The position numbers and the translations under genes are program-made. Shown piece by piece: positions 59,345 to 64,000 of a stretch of 64,000 nt of DNA. Position 1 is the stretch's first letter. Every line of letters begins with the position of its first letter. The notes below the pieces were generated by a model. That model was not told the DNA's origin and did no database searches. It was given only the letters and a program-made list of their open reading frames with translations. This stretch comes from Legionella worsleiensis (GTDB lineage: Bacteria > Pseudomonadota > Gammaproteobacteria > Legionellales > Legionellaceae): positions 242,959 through 306,958 of the forward strand of contig NZ_LNZC01000031.1 in NCBI RefSeq assembly GCF_001467535.1, given 5' to 3'.

Positions 59345-60226
59345 ATGGAACCTGTAGCAATAGCTCTCATATGTGCGGCGGGATTTGGCGCAGTGGTGGC
59401 ATTTTCTGTGTTCATCAGACAATTATTATTGAGCAGAGATAAAAATTTAAATGATGAAGCGCAAAGAAAAGCAATATCTCAGGAAGCCGGTGAGCTTGCG
59501 AAGATGCGTGAACAAATGCAAAGTAATAAACGGTTTGATTCGCATTATCAGGTTCTCGGTGCTAATAAAGACGCCATCATTTACTTGGATACTAAAATTG
59601 AAGACGTTTTGCATAAAAAAACGCAGTTAATTGAACGCTACGCTCAGGTATCACTGAAAGAATCGGGTGCCATAGTAGATGGTGAAGTTTCTGAGGAACG
59701 TAAAGCGGCTTGTGACAGACTAAAAAGAGAAATTGATGAAGAAATAAAATTTTATGATAGTGAATTGGAACACTTGCAAAAAAGGCGGAGTTCTTTGTGG
59801 GATACTCATACGGATTTACAAGAGTATCTCTTGAATCAGGAGAAATCACGTAATGAAAATCTTGATTTTATTTACAAACAACACTCAGGACTGCTTGAAA
59901 AAATCTATTTGCGTCATACAGACCATAGTGAACATATAGCCAAGCAAACTATTGAGGCCGGCACGTCCTCTTTTAAAACGATGATTCTTGCTCCTATTCA
60001 GTTTTTAATGAATTATTTTAATATTTCAACGGGTATTTCTTTTGACCGCGCTAAAATAGAAAAAGCATCCAGAGATAAAGTAGATAAAGCACAGCGTGAT
60101 GTTAATGATTCAGAGCACAGTGATAACGATGTGAATACTGATGACGAAGTTAAAAGCGATGATTCTGATGTAGAGTCGGATGAGGATGTTGATTCAGACA
60201 ATGATTACAAATTAATAGGTGTCTAA
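59345..60226 (+). CDS. Membrane-anchored coiled-coil protein with acidic tail
   Basis: 293 aa. One N-terminal hydrophobic helix (about 4-24), a long charged helical/coiled-coil region (about 30-205), a short hydrophobic stretch (about 213-228) and a final 35 residues almost wholly Asp, Ser, Glu and Val. No catalytic motif. AAGGAG Shine-Dalgarno. The architecture suits a tethering or scaffold protein; an effector role is possible but not supported by more than form. Confidence 0.6.
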   Translation: MEPVAIALICAAGFGAVVAFSVFIRQLLLSRDKNLNDEAQRKAISQEAGELAKMREQMQSNKRFDSHYQVLGANKDAIIYLDTKIEDVLHKKTQLIERYAQVSLKESGAIVDGEVSEERKAACDRLKREIDEEIKFYDSELEHLQKRRSSLWDTHTDLQEYLLNQEKSRNENLDFIYKQHSGLLEKIYLRHTDHSEHIAKQTIEAGTSSFKTMILAPIQFLMNYFNISTGISFDRAKIEKASRDKVDKAQRDVNDSEHSDNDVNTDDEVKSDDSDVESDEDVDSDNDYKLIGV

Positions 60227-60387
60227 AAAAAATCCTTTTGAGTTGTTTAGTGACATTTATGTGGTAGTATATTACAATATGGCTCCCATGTGGACTTTTT
60301 TCCATGGGTATTATAAAAGTCGCAAATCAAAAAACTTAATGTTTTTTGTTTGCAGGCTTCAATCCCAGGTTGCTTAAGGAAAAACTC

Positions 60388-60723
60388 GTGGTTTATATAA
60401 AACGTGACAAGGATGGTCGAATTTGTGCCATGTATGATCAAAAAAATTCAGATGATATGGAAGAAATCACTATTGATAATCCTGAAGTTGTTCAATTTTT
60501 AAATCGTTGTGACAAGGATTCTCAAATAAAATTCATACAGTCCGATTTGCAGTTTATTCGTGTGCTAGAAGACGTAATTGACATTTTGATGGATAAAAAT
60601 ATCATTACTATAACGGATTTTCCGCAGCCAGTAATCGATAAGTTATTAGCCCGCCAAGCCTTTCGTAAGAGATATGCTGGTGCGGCTGGTATGGAGTATA
60701 ACGATGATGAAGAAGAAGAGTAG
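60388..60723 (+). CDS. Conserved small protein (often mislabelled tryptophan synthase beta-like)
   Basis: 111 aa from the GTG at 60388 (VYIKRDKDGRICAMYDQ), with TAAGGA 7 nt upstream; an in-frame ATG 14 codons earlier lacks support. Pattern YIKRDxDGRI...QSDLQFIRVLEDVIDILMDKNII...LPQPVIDKLLARQ matches a small uncharacterised family found in many proteobacteria. Acidic tail DDEEEE. Overlaps the protease gene by 20 nt. Confidence 0.75.
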   Translation: MVYIKRDKDGRICAMYDQKNSDDMEEITIDNPEVVQFLNRCDKDSQIKFIQSDLQFIRVLEDVIDILMDKNIITITDFPQPVIDKLLARQAFRKRYAGAAGMEYNDDEEEE

Positions 60724-61789
60724 TGTCAGTTTAATTTTTATAGCGAGTTTATTGAGCTTTACCTTTGCAAGTCCTGTATTTAGTTTGAATTTGGATACAC
60801 TGCTGCCCGATGAGCGAAACACAGTAGATATTTTTCAAAAATCTGCACCAAAAGTAGTTTACGTTCATCGCCTCACTACAGTTGCAAAAAATCACTCCCT
60901 GCAAAAAATGCATGTTCCTGATGGTGCCGGCTCGGGTATTATTTGGGATGATAAAGGGCATATAGTAACGAATTATCACGTCATCAAGGGCGCTGATGAT
61001 TTGGCGATAACCCTCGGTAATATGACAGTACCTGCCCGAGTCATTGGTACCGAACCACGAAAAGATATTGCGGTACTGGAAATTAAAAATCCGCAGGCCT
61101 TGGCTTATTTAAAGGCATACAAACCTTTTGATATTGTTCATGTTAATGATCTGATAGTTGGACAGAAAGCAATTGCGATAGGCAATCCTTTTGGACTGGA
61201 TCATAGTTTGTCTAAAGGAGTCATTTCAGCTTTAGGACGAAAAGTGCCGGGTATTGGTGGCGTTACTATTCATAACATGATTCAAACCGATACCCCCATT
61301 AATCCAGGTAATTCAGGTGGCCCCCTTCTAAACAGCGCTGGTCAGTTAATTGGTTTGAATACCATGATTTATTCTCGCTCAGGCTCCTCTGCTGGAATAG
61401 GTTTTGCTGTTCCCGCAGATGATATCCAACGAATTGTCGGACAAATTATCCAGCACGGTAGGGTGGTATTGTCGGGTATTGGTATTCAGCGGGTAGAGCC
61501 TAATGTTGCCGAACGATTAGGAGTGAGTAAGGGAATATTAATAGCCGATGTTTTACCTAATACACCAGCCGCTCGAGTTCAGTTACGTGGAACACACCGT
61601 GATCCTTGGGGGCACGTGGTTATGGGAGATATTATTGTTGCACTGAATGCGCATCCAGTACCCAACTATGATGTGTTGTATAACCTACTTACAGAAATCA
61701 AAGTCGGCGAGCAAGTGACTTTGACCATCCAAAGAGGCAACAAGCAAATGGATGTTAAATTAAAAACCATAGACATTGCTGCTTTATAA
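60704..61789 (+). CDS. Trypsin-like periplasmic serine protease (DegQ/DegS-like, one PDZ)
   Basis: 361 aa from the ATG at 60704 (MMKKKSSVSL), GGAG 7 nt upstream inside the previous gene. Signal peptide about 1-27. Catalytic triad H92 (TNYHVI), D121 (KDIAVLEI) and S204 (NPGNSGGPLL). One C-terminal PDZ domain (about 260-355). A single PDZ separates it from two-PDZ DegP; DegS is membrane-anchored. Closest to the HtrA-like proteases with one PDZ. Role in envelope protein quality control. Confidence 0.9.
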   Translation: MMKKKSSVSLIFIASLLSFTFASPVFSLNLDTLLPDERNTVDIFQKSAPKVVYVHRLTTVAKNHSLQKMHVPDGAGSGIIWDDKGHIVTNYHVIKGADDLAITLGNMTVPARVIGTEPRKDIAVLEIKNPQALAYLKAYKPFDIVHVNDLIVGQKAIAIGNPFGLDHSLSKGVISALGRKVPGIGGVTIHNMIQTDTPINPGNSGGPLLNSAGQLIGLNTMIYSRSGSSAGIGFAVPADDIQRIVGQIIQHGRVVLSGIGIQRVEPNVAERLGVSKGILIADVLPNTPAARVQLRGTHRDPWGHVVMGDIIVALNAHPVPNYDVLYNLLTEIKVGEQVTLTIQRGNKQMDVKLKTIDIAAL

Positions 61790-61820
61790 CCATGTGATGT
61801 TCTAAGGCACCAGATATTAA

Positions 61821-61849
61821 AAGCCGGTACGAAGAACCGGCTTTTTTTT
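61821..61849 (+). terminator. Rho-independent terminator after the protease gene
   Basis: AAGCCGGT / ACCGGCTT stem, loop ACGAAGA, followed by a run of eight T. Confidence 0.9.
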
Positions 61850-61968
61850 AGAACAAATTAAAAGACCTTCTTCCCGTCTGCGTCATATGACAGTAGATTA
61901 CAGTGTATCAGTTAGGATAAGATGATAATAAAGGCATAACCATCATAATCAATTCCAAGGAACTAAGG

Positions 61969-62514
61969 ATGTTGCTAAAGCAAAAAGACTCAATCCTGGC
62001 GCTCATAGACGTTCAACAAAAACTACTGCCCTTAATTGCAAATCATGAACCTTTGGTTCAACGCTGTGAATGGCTATTAAGATTGGCAAAAAAACTGGAC
62101 GTGCCCATAATAGTCAGCGAACAATACCCCAAAGGGTTAGGAAATACCGTAGAACTCTTAAATACGCACATAAATAAAGGTAATATTATTGAAAAAGTGC
62201 ACTTTTCCTGTATGCAACAGCCTGATTATATTCAGCGTTTAAGTTCATTAAATAAGAAACAAGTCGTTTTAATTGGCATAGAAGCTCATGTATGCGTATT
62301 TCAAACCGCAATGGAAATGAACGATGCCGGTTATGAAGTGTATGCAGTGGTTGATGCAGTAGGCAGCCGTAATGATTTAGACAAGAGTTACGCATTAAAA
62401 AGAATGAAACAGGCCGGTATTCATCTAGTCACATCAGAAATGGTATTTTTTGAATGGATAAGAGTCGCAGGTACCCCTGAATTCAAAGCGTTGAGTTATG
62501 AATTTTTACATTAA
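61969..62514 (+). CDS. Isochorismatase-family hydrolase
   Basis: 181 aa. Catalytic triad D14 (ALIDVQ), K76 (EKVHFSC) and C109 (GIEAHVCVFQTA); PKGLG and YEVYAVVDAVGSR are typical of YcaC-like cysteine hydrolases. Substrate is unknown. AAGG precedes ATG. 16 bp before the SDR gene. Confidence 0.9.
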   Translation: MLLKQKDSILALIDVQQKLLPLIANHEPLVQRCEWLLRLAKKLDVPIIVSEQYPKGLGNTVELLNTHINKGNIIEKVHFSCMQQPDYIQRLSSLNKKQVVLIGIEAHVCVFQTAMEMNDAGYEVYAVVDAVGSRNDLDKSYALKRMKQAGIHLVTSEMVFFEWIRVAGTPEFKALSYEFLH

Positions 62515-62530
62515 GTAAACCAGATGGAGC

Positions 62531-63280
62531 ATGAGAGTGAATTTTGATAATCAAATTGCATTAATTACTGGTGGTGCTTCAGGAATGGGTAAAGCATGCG
62601 CCGAGTATTTACAAAAGAAAGGGATGAAAGTTGTCATTTGGGATAAACAGGAAGAAAGTGAAACCTCTGCCAATTTATACCTCAGCTGCGATGTAACCAG
62701 CGATACATCGGTAGAAAAGGCAATGAAAGAAACTATTGCTCAAGCAGGTATTCCCAGAGTCTGTATTAATTGTGCCGGAATCGCACCAGCAAAAAGGATA
62801 GTGGGAAAAGAAGGCGCTATGCCCCTGGCCGCATTCAAACAAGTAATTGATGTAAATCTTATCGGAACATTCAATGTCATGCGAGTAGCCGCACACGCCA
62901 TGACTGGTCTTGACATCGATACGCAATCCCAAGAGCGGGGCGTTATAATTAATACCGCATCCATAGCCGCATTTGAAGGGCAAATAGGTCAAACAGCATA
63001 CAGTGCATCCAAAGGCGGCGTAGTCGCCATGACCTTGCCCGCAGCTCGGGAGTTAGCTCAGTTTGCCATCAGAGTAAATACAATAGCACCAGGCTTAATC
63101 GCAACGCCCATGTTATTAAATATGCCCCAGGAAGTGCAAGATAATCTAGCTGCCTCAGTAACCTTTCCCAAAAGATTAGGACAACCCCAAGAATTTGCAA
63201 TGCTCGTTGGGCATATCATTGAGAATGGGATGATTAATGGGGAGGTTATCAGACTTGACGGCGCTCTTCGTATGCGCTGA
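62531..63280 (+). CDS. Short-chain dehydrogenase, similar to 3-hydroxyacyl-CoA dehydrogenase type 2
   Basis: 249 aa. Cofactor motif TGGASGMGK at 13-21, catalytic S144, Y157 and K161 (YSASK), NCAGIAPAKRI and APGLIATPML. GVIINTASIAAFEGQIGQTA resembles the HSD17B10-type enzymes that act on short branched 3-hydroxyacyl-CoA, for example in isoleucine or fatty-acid breakdown. Substrate inferred from similarity. Confidence 0.9.
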   Translation: MRVNFDNQIALITGGASGMGKACAEYLQKKGMKVVIWDKQEESETSANLYLSCDVTSDTSVEKAMKETIAQAGIPRVCINCAGIAPAKRIVGKEGAMPLAAFKQVIDVNLIGTFNVMRVAAHAMTGLDIDTQSQERGVIINTASIAAFEGQIGQTAYSASKGGVVAMTLPAARELAQFAIRVNTIAPGLIATPMLLNMPQEVQDNLAASVTFPKRLGQPQEFAMLVGHIIENGMINGEVIRLDGALRMR

Positions 63281-63287
63281 ACGACTG

Positions 63288-63502
63288 TATTTGGCGCATC
63301 TTGCCCCATCTCCCGCCTAAAAAAATGCTCATGTACCTGATGTACACTCCGCTTTTTTTATGCGAGAGATAGGGCAACCTGCACTCAAATCCAGCCGTTC
63401 AGTTTAGATAGTGATTTGGCGCATCTTGCCCCATCTTCCGCTTTCCTACCAAATACACCCTTCTCCCTTGAGGGAGAAGGGTTGGGGATGAGGGTGTGGT
63501 AA
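63288..63502. repeat. Cluster of short dispersed repeats
   Basis: The word ATTTGGCGCATCTTGCCCCA occurs at about 63289 and again at 63413, and a reverse-oriented relative GCGAGAGATAGGGCAA lies at 63362-63377. A perfect 11-bp hairpin CCCTTCTCCCT / AGGGAGAAGGG (63458-63481) belongs to the family seen at 22560. No gene fits this stretch. Confidence 0.65.
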
Positions 63503-63684
63503 GCACGTGACTCACGAGATTGACAAAGGATAAACAATAAAACTATCTGCATGTTTTGAATTGAATAGATTCAGAAGAATTGACTACAGGATGTAACGCA
63601 TTCATTTGAATCTTAAGTGCTCTGTGTGTAGCACTATTTAAATTGTATTCACTCTTTTATTGCATCAAAATTTTTAGACAGAGC

Positions 63685-64000
63685 ATGAACAAGCGAGCAA
63701 AAGCATTAAGGCAAACCATGACGGATGCGGAAAACCGCATATGGTATTATTTACGCAACAGGCGATTAAGTGGGTATAAATTTATTTGACAGCACGTTAT
63801 TGGCAATTACATTGTTGATTTTGTGTGTCGTGAAAAAAAACTGAACGTTGAAATTGATGGCAGTCAGCACATAGATGCTGTTGATTATGATTTACGACGT
63901 TCTCACTATTTGGAACGCCGAGGTTATAGAGTGGTGCGCATATGGAACCACGATGTATTTAAAAATATTCAGGGTGTGATGGATAGTGTGTTGCATGAAC
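63685..64000 (+). pseudogene. DUF559 (Vsr-like endonuclease fold) gene with in-frame stop, cut by window edge
   Basis: Frame from ATG 63685: MNKRAKALRQTMTDAENRIW, then LSGYKFI-stop (TGA 63787-63789)-QHVIGNYIVDFVCREKKL, then VEIDGSQHID and RRGYRVVRIWNHDVF. The DUF559 family normally reads GYKFRRQ at the stop, so a single CGA-to-TGA change may be responsible. The rest of the frame is intact, so the mutation is probably recent, or the stop is suppressed. The 3' end lies beyond 64000. Confidence 0.8.

Overview
The window is AT-rich gammaproteobacterial chromosome, most likely Legionella and probably L. pneumophila. This is inferred from gene content (a GspC/LspC protein, FleQ, Sel1-repeat lipoprotein, many lineage-specific exported or long unknown proteins), gene order and base composition; no database search was run. 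There is no rRNA, CRISPR array, complete IS element or prophage. One tRNA gene (Ser, anticodon GGA) is present.

Layout. 1-7400: LPS and envelope block, with lptC-kdsC-kdsD on the minus strand divergent from mlaFEDCB, ibaG, murA and a NIF3-family gene. 7401-9530: accessory stretch with a 195-bp tandem palindromic repeat, an IS3-family transposase remnant and a duplicated cysteine-rich exported protein. 9535-14940: fleQ, a 682-aa protein of unknown function, a small partner gene and sohB. 15093-21713: cytochrome c maturation genes ccmAB and ccmCDEFGHI, ending in a dodecin gene. 21881-31481: L,D-transpeptidase, recQ, a valine-catabolism operon and prfC. 31610-41366: pntB/pntAb/pntAa, several exported or membrane unknowns, tRNA-Ser, nagZ and a DAACS-family symporter. 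41430-49354: dapD-dapE, an acyltransferase, a Cys/Met PLP enzyme, a second-type EF-G and maf. 49677-61789: a long unknown protein, mltA, lspC plus Sel1 lipoprotein, a Ca/Na exchanger, asmA-mutY, a cluster of unknowns and a DegQ-like protease. 61969-64000: isochorismatase-like and SDR genes, repeats, and a DUF559 gene broken by an in-frame stop and cut by the window edge.

Most notable observation. Upstream of the DAACS symporter at 40089 is a sigma-70-type promoter (39902-39929), then a 27-codon ORF with a good Shine-Dalgarno that ends Tyr-Cys-Cys-Cys-Cys-stop. The end of that ORF lies inside a perfect 9-bp inverted repeat (40044-40052 with 40079-40087) whose second arm covers the symporter Shine-Dalgarno. 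This looks like a cysteine-responsive translational attenuator and suggests that the symporter carries cysteine, cystine or a related compound. Legionella is a cysteine auxotroph, so such a switch makes physiological sense.

Second. Two inverted copies of a 172-bp MITE-like element (16376-16547 and 22744-22915, about 96% identical by eye), each bounded by its own 9-bp direct repeat, flank ccmC to the L,D-transpeptidase gene. The first inserted exactly at the ccmB stop codon and duplicated it.
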